From Aurantimonas sp. 22II-16-19i (GTDB lineage: Bacteria > Pseudomonadota > Alphaproteobacteria > Rhizobiales > Rhizobiaceae), in contig NZ_AQQS01000008.1 of assembly GCF_002088275.1 (NCBI RefSeq), positions 1 through 64,000 of the forward strand: 64,000 nt of DNA, in the 5' to 3' direction. The stretch's first letter is position 1. Each line of letters begins with the position of its first letter. Below are positions 56,108 through 64,000 of this stretch, piece after piece. Position numbers and translations under genes: made by a program. Below the pieces are notes generated by a model, which was not told where the DNA came from, made no database searches, and was given only the letters and a program-made list of their open reading frames with translations.

Positions 56108-57877
56108 GTGACGCCCATTCGCTCGATGCTCGCCGCCGTTCTCGCCGGCTTCGTCTTCGGAACCCCCGCCCTCGCCCAGCAGGCGGCGGACCGGGTTCAG
56201 CCCGAGGCGGCGACGTCGCTGAAGCCGGTTTCCGCCGAGCCGGTGCGGGCCAAGCGGTTCATGGTCGCCGCGGCCAATCCTCTCGCCACCGAAGCCGGCC
56301 GCGACATCTTGCGGAAAGGCGGCAACGCCATCGACGCGATGGTGACGACCCAGCTCGTCCTCAACCTCGTCGAGCCGCAATCCTCCGGCATCGGCGGCGG
56401 GGCGTTCCTGGTCTTCTTCGACGCCAAGGCGGGACGGCTGACCACCTTCGACGGCCGTGAGACCGCGCCCGCCGCGGCCGATCCGACGCTGTTCCTCGAC
56501 GAGGCCGGCGATCCTTTGACCTTCTACGACGCGGTCGTCGGCGGCCGCTCGGTCGGAACGCCCGGCACGCTGCGGCTCCTCTTCGACACCCACGAACGCT
56601 TCGGCGCCCTCGACTGGAAGAGCGTCGTCCAGCCGGCGATCGATCTCGCGAAGGCAGGCTTCGAGGTATCGCCGCGGCTCAGCCAGTCGATCGCCGGCGA
56701 CGGCGAGCGGCTGAAGCGCTTTGCCGGCACGCGCGAATACTTCTTCGATGCGAACGGCGAGCCGCTGCAGCCGGGCACGCTCCTGAAGAACGAGGCCTTC
56801 GCACGAACCCTCCAGACCATCGCCGACGCGGGCGCCGCCGGCTTCTACGAGGGCGCGCTCGCCGAGGCGATCGTCGCCACCGTCCAGAATGCCGAGGGCA
56901 ATCCCGGCCGCCTGGCGCTCTCCGACCTTGCGAACTACCGCATCGTCGAGCGCGAGCCGGTCTGCATCACCTACCGGGTCCAGGAGGTCTGCGGCATGGG
57001 CCCGCCCTCCTCCGGCGCGCTCACCGTCGGCCAGATCCTCGGCCTGATCGAGCCCTTCGACATCGAGGCTCTGGGCCCCGGGAGCCCGCAGGCCTGGCGC
57101 TTGATCGGCGACGCCTCGCGCCTCGCCTTCGCCGACCGGGGCCGCTACATGGCCGACATCGATTTCGTGCCGATGCCGCTGAAGGGCCTCCTCGACAAGG
57201 ACTATCTCGCCTCCCGGGCCGAGCTGCTGAAAGGCGAGAAAGCGCTCGCCGAGGATCAGGTCCAGCCGGGCTCGCCGCCCTGGGACCACGCCATGCTGCT
57301 CGGCGACGACACCGCCATCGAGCTGCCCTCGACCAGCCATTTCGCCATCGCCGACGCGGCCGGCAACGTCGTCTCGATGACAACGACGATCGAGAACGGC
57401 TTCGGCTCGCGGCTGATGGTGGAGGGCTTCCTCCTCAACAACGAGCTCACCGACTTTTCCTTCGCCACCCATGACGACGATGGCCACACGATTGCCAACG
57501 CCGTCGCGCCGGGCAAGCGGCCGCGCTCCTCGATGGCGCCGACCATCGTGATGAGGGACGGCAAGCCGGTGCTCGCCATCGGCTCGCCCGGCGGCAGCCA
57601 GATCATCGGCTATGTCGCCCAGGCCCTGATCGCCATTCTCGACTGGGACATGAACGTCCAGCAGGCTGTGGCGCTTCCCCATCTCGTCAACCGCTTCGGG
57701 GCGTTCGAGATCGAGGCCGGCACCAGCGCGACGCAGCAGTCGGCGGCGCTCCGGGACATGGGCTTCGAGGTCAAGGAAAGCGACCTCAATTCCGGCCTCC
57801 ACGCCATCTCGATCACGCCCGACGGGCTCGAAGGCGGCGCCGATCCACGTCGCGAGGGTGTCGCTGCCGGAGAATGA
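56108..57877 (+). CDS. ggt: Gamma-glutamyltransferase
   Basis: 589 residues. An exported Ntn-hydrolase (signal peptide about 5-24, ending PALAQ) that is autocleaved. The catalytic Thr is the second residue of STSHFAIADAAGNVVSMTTT near residue 405; IGGGAFLVFFDAKAG and SSMAPTIVMRDGKPVLAIGSPGGSQIIGY are family blocks. It hydrolyses or transfers gamma-glutamyl groups from glutathione in the periplasm. GTG 56108 is preferred, since AAGGAG lies six bases upstream; an earlier in-frame GTG at 56093 is possible. It starts 78 bp after the RND pump. Confidence 0.94.
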   Translation: MTPIRSMLAAVLAGFVFGTPALAQQAADRVQPEAATSLKPVSAEPVRAKRFMVAAANPLATEAGRDILRKGGNAIDAMVTTQLVLNLVEPQSSGIGGGAFLVFFDAKAGRLTTFDGRETAPAAADPTLFLDEAGDPLTFYDAVVGGRSVGTPGTLRLLFDTHERFGALDWKSVVQPAIDLAKAGFEVSPRLSQSIAGDGERLKRFAGTREYFFDANGEPLQPGTLLKNEAFARTLQTIADAGAAGFYEGALAEAIVATVQNAEGNPGRLALSDLANYRIVEREPVCITYRVQEVCGMGPPSSGALTVGQILGLIEPFDIEALGPGSPQAWRLIGDASRLAFADRGRYMADIDFVPMPLKGLLDKDYLASRAELLKGEKALAEDQVQPGSPPWDHAMLLGDDTAIELPSTSHFAIADAAGNVVSMTTTIENGFGSRLMVEGFLLNNELTDFSFATHDDDGHTIANAVAPGKRPRSSMAPTIVMRDGKPVLAIGSPGGSQIIGYVAQALIAILDWDMNVQQAVALPHLVNRFGAFEIEAGTSATQQSAALRDMGFEVKESDLNSGLHAISITPDGLEGGADPRREGVAAGE

Positions 57878-58074
57878 CTGCCCCGCCAATTGTTTGAACT
57901 TGCAACTTTTTCCTTGGCCATGGCGTCGCTGCCGGGCGGAGCCCGTACCCGCCTTAACAACTGTCCGTCGGCCAGAGACCATTCCTTAACCAAGAGGGCT
58001 CATTCACCACCGTACTGGGCAACCTTTGCAGGCGAACGATGCTTTCGACCTCGGGACACCAGAGGTGGGCGGCA

Positions 58075-59487
58075 ATGGACAACGTTCTGACGGACAAGAC
58101 CTTTCCGACCCTGCAAGGGGCACAGGCGCACGACGCGCCCTCCCCGCCTGCGGCACTGGCGGAATTCGGCCTCGACGGCACGCTGCTCTCGGCCAACGCC
58201 GAGTTTCTCCAGTTGCTGCACTACGAGGAGGAGGCGCTGGTCGGCCGCCACCATAGCCTCCTGCTGTTTCCCGAGGACCGGGACGACCCGCAATATCAGG
58301 CGCTGTGGGACCTGCTGCGAGCGGGCGAAACCGTCCAGCGGGAGTTTCGTCGCCTTGCAGGCAACGGCCAGGAGATCTGGCTCCAGGCGAGCTACAGTCC
58401 GATCCTCGCCGACGACGGCACCCTCAAGGGCATCCGCAAGATCGCCACAGACATCACCGCCAGGAGGCGCCAGGCCGCCAATCACGAGAACATCCTGGCC
58501 GCCATCTCCCGCTCGACGGCGATGGTGGAGTTCGCCATGGACGGCACGATCATCGCCGCCAACGCCAACTTCGCCGCCCTGATGGGCTACGACGTCGGCG
58601 AACTGCTCGGCCGCAACCATGCGGAATTCGTTCCCGCCGAGATCGCCGAAAGCCCCGCCTATGCGGCCTTGTGGAATCGCTTGCGGTCGGGCGAGTTCAT
58701 CCAGGCGGAATTGTCCCGCATCGCCCGGTGCGGCAGAACCGTCTGGCTGCAGGCGAGCTATAGTCCCGTCGTCGATGCGGCCGGCCGCACGGTCAAGGTG
58801 ATGAAGATCGCGACCGACATCACCGAGCGGATGATGCAGAGCGCCGAGGCCGAGCGCCTCGCTTTGCTCGACCCGCTGACCGGAATCTCCAACCGCCGCG
58901 GCTTCGACCTGGCGCTCGCCGCGGCGCTGGAGGACTTCCGCAAGGGCGCCGAGCCGATCTCGCTGGTTCTCCTCGACGTCGATCACTTCAAGGCCTTCAA
59001 CGACATCTACGGCCATCAGATCGGCGATCGCTGCCTGCGCAAGGTGGCAAAGGCGCTGGAGCGGAGCGTCGGTCGCCCTGAAAGCCTGGTGGCGCGCTAT
59101 GGCGGCGAGGAATTCGCGGTGCTGCTTCCCAACACGACGCGACTGGAGGCGGGAAGGGTCGCGGAGGCCGCGCGGGCCGCCATCCAGACACTCGGCATCG
59201 ACCATCCCGGCAATGCCGGCTGGGGCACCGTCACCGCCAGCCTCGGGCACGTCACCTTCGAGGCTGGCCGCGACGAGCGCTTCCACACCGCGACCGAACT
59301 CGTCACGGCCGCCGACAGGGCGCTCTATACGGCCAAGCGGCTGGGCCGCAACCACGTCGCCGATGCCGTCGATCCGCATTCGAGGGACAGCCCGGCGATC
59401 CTCCAGATCGGGCCCGCCGACGATCCCGCAGGCCCGGAACCCGACGCCGTCAGATCAGGAGGTCCGCGACGATCTGGTCTTCGGTGA
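58075..59487 (+). CDS. PAS-PAS-GGDEF diguanylate cyclase
   Basis: 470 residues. Two PAS domains (about 25-125 and 145-255), each ending in the FQ/KG..ATDIT-like stretch (LKGIRKIATDITAR, VKVMKIATDITERM), are followed by a GGDEF domain with RYGGEEFAVLLP near residue 345 and intact flanking RxxD-like region. It is probably a soluble c-di-GMP synthase sensing an internal signal. ATG 58075 has AGAGG nine bases upstream; ATG 58039 is possible. Its last 38 bases overlap the 3' end of ilvA on the other strand. Confidence 0.9.
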   Translation: MDNVLTDKTFPTLQGAQAHDAPSPPAALAEFGLDGTLLSANAEFLQLLHYEEEALVGRHHSLLLFPEDRDDPQYQALWDLLRAGETVQREFRRLAGNGQEIWLQASYSPILADDGTLKGIRKIATDITARRRQAANHENILAAISRSTAMVEFAMDGTIIAANANFAALMGYDVGELLGRNHAEFVPAEIAESPAYAALWNRLRSGEFIQAELSRIARCGRTVWLQASYSPVVDAAGRTVKVMKIATDITERMMQSAEAERLALLDPLTGISNRRGFDLALAAALEDFRKGAEPISLVLLDVDHFKAFNDIYGHQIGDRCLRKVAKALERSVGRPESLVARYGGEEFAVLLPNTTRLEAGRVAEAARAAIQTLGIDHPGNAGWGTVTASLGHVTFEAGRDERFHTATELVTAADRALYTAKRLGRNHVADAVDPHSRDSPAILQIGPADDPAGPEPDAVRSGGPRRSGLR

Positions 59488-60709
59488 TGTCCTGGTAGCG
59501 GATGCCGCCAGCCTCGAACCGCGCCAGAAGCGCCGGAAAGTTTGCCGGATCCTTGGTCTCGATGCCGAGCAGGATCGAGCCGAAGTCGCGGGCCGACTTC
59601 TTCAGATATTCAAACCTGGCGATGTCGTCCTCCGGCCCGAGGAGGTTGAGGAAGTCCTTCAGCGCGCCGGGCCGCTGGGCGAGCCGCAGGATGAAATACT
59701 TCTTCAGGCCGGTGTAGCGCAGCGCCCGCTCCTTCACGTCCGGCAGGCGCTCGAAGTCGAAATTGCCCCCCGAGACGACGAGGACGACCGTCTTGCCGCG
59801 CACCTCGTCCTTCAGGCTCTCGAGCGCGTCGATCGCCAGGGCGCCGGCCGGCTCGAGCACGATGCCCTCGACATTCAGCATCTCCAGCATGGTGTTGCAG
59901 AGCCGTCCCTCCGGCGCGAGAATTACGTCCTCTGGGGCGAAGCGCGTCAACGTCTCGAAGGGGATCTCGCCGATCCGGGCGACGGCGGCGCCGTCGACGA
60001 AGCCGTCGATCTGCGGCATGCGGGTGAGGCTGCCGTTCTTCAGGCTGGAATGGAGGCTGGGCGCGCCGAGCGGCTCGACGAAGCGAAGCGCCGGCGGCGC
60101 GCCTGCCTCCCCATCGAAATAGCGCGTCATGCCCGAGGCGAGCCCGCCGCCGCCGACCGGCATCACCACGAGATCGAGCACTTCCTCGCAGAGCTGCTCG
60201 CGGATTTCCCGGGCGACGCTCGCCTGGCCCTCGACGATGTCCTCGTGATCGAAAGGCGGCACGAATTCGGCATCTTCGGCGGCCGAATAGATCTTGGCGG
60301 CCGCGTAGCAGTCATCGAAGAAATCGCCGGTCAGCTCGATCTCGATCGCCTCGCCACCGAAGACGCGGGTCTTTTCGATCTTCTGCTGCGGCGTCGTCAC
60401 CGGCATGAACACCCGGCCCTTCACCCCGAAATGCTTGCAGGCGAAGGCGAAGCCCTGGGCGTGGTTGCCGGCCGAGGCGCAGCAGAATTTGCCGCCGGCG
60501 CCGCCCGCAGCCATCTTCTTGCGCATGAAGTTGAAGGCGCCGCGGATCTTGTAGGAGCGGACCGGCGTCAGGTCCTCGCGCTTCAGGAAGATGCGGGCGC
60601 CGTACTTGCCGGAGAGATGTTCGTTCAGTTGCAGGGGCGTCGCGGGGAAGAGATCGCGCAGCGCATCCTGCGCGGCTTCGACACGGGCATTGAAGGTCGG
60701 TTCGGTCAT
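59450..60709 (-). CDS. ilvA: Threonine dehydratase (threonine ammonia-lyase)
   Basis: 419 residues. A fold-type II PLP enzyme with the Schiff-base lysine in LTPVRSYKIRGAFNFM and the cofactor-phosphate loop VMPVGGGGLASGM. A C-terminal ACT-like domain (about 330-410; KKYFILRLAQRPGALKDFL) provides feedback control. It converts threonine to 2-oxobutanoate in isoleucine synthesis. It starts at ATG 60709 (MTEPTFNARVEAAQ); the open frame upstream lacks similarity. It overlaps the GGDEF gene's end. Confidence 0.93.
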   Translation of the reverse strand: MTEPTFNARVEAAQDALRDLFPATPLQLNEHLSGKYGARIFLKREDLTPVRSYKIRGAFNFMRKKMAAGGAGGKFCCASAGNHAQGFAFACKHFGVKGRVFMPVTTPQQKIEKTRVFGGEAIEIELTGDFFDDCYAAAKIYSAAEDAEFVPPFDHEDIVEGQASVAREIREQLCEEVLDLVVMPVGGGGLASGMTRYFDGEAGAPPALRFVEPLGAPSLHSSLKNGSLTRMPQIDGFVDGAAVARIGEIPFETLTRFAPEDVILAPEGRLCNTMLEMLNVEGIVLEPAGALAIDALESLKDEVRGKTVVLVVSGGNFDFERLPDVKERALRYTGLKKYFILRLAQRPGALKDFLNLLGPEDDIARFEYLKKSARDFGSILLGIETKDPANFPALLARFEAGGIRYQDITEDQIVADLLI

Positions 60710-60919
60710 GGTCGTCGCATGTCTCGTCTGCTCCGGCCGGAGCGGCTGCATCCCTGCCCGCCGGGCCTTCGCCGCGACGGGCGCGGCGTGCCGCCGCAGT
60801 CTCGAACCGGATGTGAGCCGCGCCGGGCGCGGCGAAAGAGTCCTGGCGGATCGTCGATGCGGATCGTCCGCGATGGCGCGAGGCGGCGCCCCGCTGGACG
60901 GCCGGTCGCGGCCGGGGCG

Positions 60920-61036
60920 TCAGTCCCCGAGGGAACCGTGGCCCCGCGCGGCGCCGGCGCCGGTAATCGAGACCACGGCGCATCCGGCGACGACGATCTG
61001 CAGCGAAACCGCCGTCGCAAATCGATCGATCGTCAT
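60920..61036 (-). CDS. Putative 38-residue membrane peptide
   Basis: Short gene with a GGGAG ribosome-binding site eight bases before its ATG. The product MTIDRFATAVSLQIVVAGC continues with one hydrophobic segment (about 8-28) and a Gly/His tail. It may be a single-pass membrane peptide. I do not know a relative; coding is supported only by the SD and hydrophobic profile. Confidence 0.4.
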   Translation of the reverse strand: MTIDRFATAVSLQIVVAGCAVVSITGAGAARGHGSLGD

Positions 61037-61561
61037 CGTATGCGCTCCCCTTCTCAAGATCAGGCCGATCATTCGCCGCGTTTGATGCGCCAGACGGCGG
61101 GTTTTGTCAAAGCCGGCGTCCTCGCCGAACTCGCTCGGCGGGCCGGGCCGGCGGGCACTCCACCTCGTCGCTGCTGCCGGCATGGGCGGCAGTCCGCCGG
61201 CTACGGGGCAGGCCCCGGCGCGTTTCCAGCGACGCGATCGCGCCCGACACCATCGTCTGCACAGCCCGGGCGAAGGTTACGGAAGACCGTCGGCTTGCCG
61301 GCTTACCCCGGGAGTGCGGCGGGTCTCCCTCCCCGATCGGGGAGAAGCAGCGGCGAAATAATATGTCATTTTTGTTGATGAATAGAAATCTTTGCCGAAA
61401 TGGTGACGAAACATTGGCGAGTCCGGGACGCCATTCCCATGAAACATAGCCCGACTAACCTTCGGGACATCGCAGCCAAGACATCCCGGACGATGTCTCC
61501 AAGAGACCGAACAGGCTGCACAAATCTACCCGGACCGCATGCCGCTGCGCCCGGGATGGAC

Positions 61562-61613
61562 GGCTCCGACGATCAACGCCCCAAATCGTCGGAGCCGCCG
61601 CCTTTGTTTCTTT
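61562..61613 (+). ncRNA. Candidate small RNA 3' end (hairpin with T-rich tail)
   Basis: A perfect 12-bp stem (GGCTCCGACGAT and its complement, 11-nt loop) is followed, after GCCGCC, by the T-rich CTTTGTTTCTTT. It resembles a suboptimal intrinsic terminator on the plus strand, but no gene lies upstream on that strand until the ilvA region, so it could end an unannotated sRNA starting near the AT-rich patch at 61355-61420. Only the hairpin itself is listed; the 5' end is unknown. Confidence 0.35.
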
Positions 61614-61677
61614 CCCCTCGATGCTCCCCGTCTCGCACCGCCCTTACGCCCGGCGCTCGACCCCGCAGGCGAAACCG

Positions 61678-63492
61678 TCAGACGAACAGGTCGACGATCT
61701 TGAAATCGGCGCTGTCGACGATCCCCTTGTCGGAAATTCGCAAGGCCGGGATGACCACGAGCGCCAGCAGCGAGTGCTGCATGTAGGCGTTGTTGAGCGT
61801 GCAGCCGGCCGCGCGCATCGCGGCGATGAGCCCGTCGGCCTTTTCCGCGACGATCTCGGCGCGCTCGTTCGACATGAGGCCCGCAATCGGCATCTCGATC
61901 AGCGCCATTTCCTTCCCGTCCGAGAAGAACACGACGCCGCCGCCGACCTCGCCGAGGCGATTGGCGGCGAGCGCCATGTCGGTCTCGCTCGTCCCGACCA
62001 CGATCATGTGGTGGCTGTCGTGGGCGACCGTCGATGCCATGGCACAGCGGTCGCGATAGCCGAAGCCGGAGACGAAGCCGTTGGTGACGCCGCCGCTCGC
62101 CCGGTGCCGCTCGACGAGGGCGATGCGGCAGACGTCGTTGTCCGGATCGGCCAGAGCGATGCCGTCCACGACCGGCACCCGCGCCGTCAGCGCCTTCGTC
62201 GGCGCCTGGTTCTCGACGACGCCGATCACCCGCACCTCGGCGTCGTCGCCCGAGCCCTCCGGCGCCTTCACCCGGAAGTCGTCGGCGACGAGCGCCCGTC
62301 CGAGCCGGACCGTGTCGACCGCGCTCGCCGGATAGGCATGGGCCGGCATGTCGGCCTCGAGCTTGCCGGCCGAGGCAAGCCGCACGCCGCGGCCGTAGAC
62401 CGCGTCGATCGCAAGGTCGCAGAGGTCGGACACGATGAGGAAATCGGCCCGCCGCCCCGGCGTCACCGAGCCGATCTCGCGCTCCAGTTTGAAGTGCTCG
62501 GCAGTGTTGATCGTCGCCATCTGGATCGCCGTCATCGGCTTCAGGCCTTGCGCGATGGCATGGCGCACCACCCGGTCCATGTGGCCGTCGCGGACCAGCG
62601 TGCCGGAGTGGCAGTCGTCGGTGCACAGGATGAAATGGCGCGAATCGAGACCCATCTCGGTGATCGCCCGGACCTGCGCGGCGACGTCGTACCAGGCCGA
62701 GCCGAGCCGCAGCATCGCCTTCATGCCCTGGCGCACTCTCGCGGCGGCATCTTCCATCCGCGTGCCCTCGTGGTCGTCCTCCGCCCCGCCGGCGACGTAG
62801 CCGTGGAAGGCGAGGCCGAGATCGGCCGAGGCGTAGTGACCGCCGACGGTCTTGCCGGCCCTGCGCGTCGCGGCGATCTCGCCGACCATGGCGGGATCGT
62901 TGGCGGCGACGCCGGGAAAGTTCATCACCTCGCCGAGGCCGATGATCGCCGGCCAGCCCATCGCCTCGGCGACCTCCTTCGGCCCCAGCACCGCACCGCC
63001 CTCTTCCAGGCCCGGCGCCGAGGGAACGCAGGACGGCATCTGGACCCAGACGTTCACCGGCTGGACGAGCGCCTCGTCATGCATCAGCCGCACGCCGGGA
63101 AGCCCGAGCACATTGGCGATCTCGTGCGGGTCGATGAACATCGAGGTGGTGCCGTGGGGAATCACGGCGCGGCAGAACTCGGTCACCGTCACCATGCCGC
63201 TTTCCACATGCATGTGGGCGTCGCACAGCCCCGGCACGACATAGCGGCCCGCCGCGTCGACGACCGCCGTGTCCGGCCCGATCGCGTGGGAGGCGTCGGG
63301 CCCGCAATAGGCGAAGCGGCCGGCCGCGACGGCGATGTCCGTCGCCGGGATGATCTCGCCGGAATGGACGTTGACCCAGCGCGCGTTCCTGACCACCAGA
63401 TCGGCCTTGGCGCGCCCCATGGCGACGTCGACCAGCCGCGCCGCCACCGCCTCGAAGGGCTGGACGGCGGGGCTGTGTTCGGTCTCAGTCAT
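61678..63492 (-). CDS. ade: Adenine deaminase
   Basis: 604 residues. Amidohydrolase fold: metal ligands in GLCDAHMHVESGMVTV and IDPHEIANVLG, with FILCTDDCHSG and HDSHHMIVVGTS further on. The length and order fit adenine deaminase (Ade), which makes hypoxanthine from adenine in salvage. The C-terminal ends KGIVDSADFKIVDLFV as in the family. No other purine gene is adjacent. It starts 238 bp from the tRNA-Leu gene. Confidence 0.93.
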   Translation of the reverse strand: MTETEHSPAVQPFEAVAARLVDVAMGRAKADLVVRNARWVNVHSGEIIPATDIAVAAGRFAYCGPDASHAIGPDTAVVDAAGRYVVPGLCDAHMHVESGMVTVTEFCRAVIPHGTTSMFIDPHEIANVLGLPGVRLMHDEALVQPVNVWVQMPSCVPSAPGLEEGGAVLGPKEVAEAMGWPAIIGLGEVMNFPGVAANDPAMVGEIAATRRAGKTVGGHYASADLGLAFHGYVAGGAEDDHEGTRMEDAAARVRQGMKAMLRLGSAWYDVAAQVRAITEMGLDSRHFILCTDDCHSGTLVRDGHMDRVVRHAIAQGLKPMTAIQMATINTAEHFKLEREIGSVTPGRRADFLIVSDLCDLAIDAVYGRGVRLASAGKLEADMPAHAYPASAVDTVRLGRALVADDFRVKAPEGSGDDAEVRVIGVVENQAPTKALTARVPVVDGIALADPDNDVCRIALVERHRASGGVTNGFVSGFGYRDRCAMASTVAHDSHHMIVVGTSETDMALAANRLGEVGGGVVFFSDGKEMALIEMPIAGLMSNERAEIVAEKADGLIAAMRAAGCTLNNAYMQHSLLALVVIPALRISDKGIVDSADFKIVDLFV

Positions 63493-63730
63493 GGCGGCGC
63501 TCCGAGCGTTGTGATTGTCGGGAGAACGAGGTCGCCGGGCAAGTCCGGCGGTGGCCAGGATATGTCGCCCGTCCCGGAAGCCTCAAAGGGTTTATGCAGA
63601 GCCGCGCGCATTTTGTCGCAGCCGCGAGAACCGGCGAAGGCGAGACCGTCTCGAAGACGCCAGCGCCGGCGCCCCTGCGCCCCCGCTCGGCGCAGCGTCC
63701 ACGATGACGGATTCGTCAGATGTTACGGGA

Positions 63731-63814
63731 TGGTACGGGCGGCGGGACTCGAACCCGCATGACCGAGGCCCAGGGATTTTAAGTCCCTTGCGTCTACCAT
63801 TCCGCCACGCCCGC
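63731..63814 (-). tRNA. tRNA-Leu, anticodon TAA
   Basis: Folds as a standard tRNA with encoded CCA. Acceptor stem GCGGGCG pairs with CGCCCGT (one G-U), discriminator A, CCA at 63733-63731. The anticodon stem AGGGA/TCCCT encloses CTTAAAA, anticodon TAA at 63781-63779. The long variable arm and the T-arm GCGGGTTCGAGTCCCGC are typical of a leucine tRNA. It reads UUA (and UUG by wobble). Confidence 0.95.
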
Positions 63815-63974
63815 GCCCGGCGCGACCTGAGCGTCTGCGCAGCCGGCTGTCAAGTTTTGTTGAGCCGAAGCAACATCGCCAAGAAAAGCGCTTAGCAACC
63901 GCCCCGAAGTGGGATATGGTCTCCCCATGCCTTGGAAGTGCCGGATTCTTCGATTTCGGACAGGAGGGAACGCC

Positions 63975-64000
63975 GTGGCATCGAGGGGTGACAGCCGGAT
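63975..64000 (+). CDS. Start of an unknown gene, cut by right edge
   Basis: A very strong SD (AGGAGG, 63963-63968) lies six bases before GTG, and the reading frame VASRGDSR stays open to the window end. ATG 63927 in the same frame is an alternative with a weak SD. Too short to identify. Confidence 0.4.

Larger units (their letters stand above)
60710..61677. other. Long intergenic region with small ORF and hairpin
   Basis: 968 bp between ilvA and ade (both minus). It contains one plausible 38-codon gene (60920-61036), an AT-rich segment (61355-61400) and a strong plus-strand hairpin with a T-rich tail (61562-61613). No other convincing coding sequence. Confidence 0.5.

Noticed and set aside
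57940-58010. CtrA-type TTAA-N7-TTAA site before the PAS-GGDEF gene
   Set aside because: TTAAC occurs twice, but about 31 bp apart rather than at the 7-bp spacing needed.
63731-64000. Integration site (attB) at tRNA-Leu
   Set aside because: No integrase gene and no second copy of the tRNA 3' end seen in the window.

Overview
The window is GC-rich chromosomal DNA from an alphaproteobacterium, most likely in the Hyphomicrobiales (Rhizobiales). The evidence is the ALAS-type hemA with its small basic neighbour gene, the Bpt-type arginyltransferase, ParC, an AspRS of bacterial type, a PimC/PimD-like acyl-CoA dehydrogenase pair, and an intergenic inverted-repeat element of the kind scattered through rhizobial genomes. 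A methylotrophic member is plausible because a complete XoxF (lanthanide methanol dehydrogenase) locus is present; placement in the Aurantimonadaceae is only a guess. I see no rRNA, CRISPR array, insertion sequence or integrase. One tRNA-Leu(TAA) lies near the right end.

Layout, left to right. 1-2482: a two-gene SbcD/YhaN-like DNA repair operon, cut by the left edge. 2728-6833: a gamma-carbonic-anhydrase-like protein, a HisC-like aminotransferase, a SEL1-type fragment protein, a tandem pair of small secreted DUF2147 proteins, and rpsO. 7141-9276: pnp with a clear intrinsic terminator. 9617-13641: an aminotransferase translationally coupled to an AbrB-type membrane protein, a cupin, and hemA. 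13902-18640: a small basic protein, a SAF-domain oxidoreductase, a MarR regulator, a methyltransferase and a ferredoxin reductase. 18766-25398: RDD protein, SLC13 transporter, arginyltransferase, EamA transporter and parC. 25634-31215: an unknown periplasmic protein, a DUF421 protein, a 2H phosphoesterase, an orphan PAAR effector-like protein and aspS. 31558-37688: a GGDEF-EAL protein and the dihydropyrimidine dehydrogenase operon preT-(unknown gene)-preA.

The most coherent accessory system is 38027-48576. It holds a glutaredoxin-MauE fusion, a CXXCW rhodanese-like protein, XoxJ, XoxG and XoxF on one strand. Divergent from these are a zinc metallohydrolase and a fused SoxYZ-like carrier, followed on the minus strand by an operon of an SRPBCC protein, a YVTN beta-propeller and a small cysteine protein. 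XoxF should oxidise methanol with PQQ and a lanthanide, XoxG should accept the electrons, and XoxJ should help mature XoxF. The remaining proteins form the poorly understood 'quinoprotein-associated' set. The DNA upstream of xoxF carries a 30-bp direct repeat, each copy with its own small inverted repeat, which is a candidate operator.

48927-63814: a PimCD-like acyl-CoA dehydrogenase pair separated by the inverted-repeat element, an RND efflux pair, gamma-glutamyltransferase, a PAS-GGDEF protein, threonine dehydratase, adenine deaminase and tRNA-Leu. Three LiuR-like palindromes (near 5817, 34113 and 48712) sit upstream of unrelated genes and may define a small regulon. Long open frames antisense to pnp, parC, aspS, the c-di-GMP gene and the RND pump are GC-codon artefacts and were not annotated.
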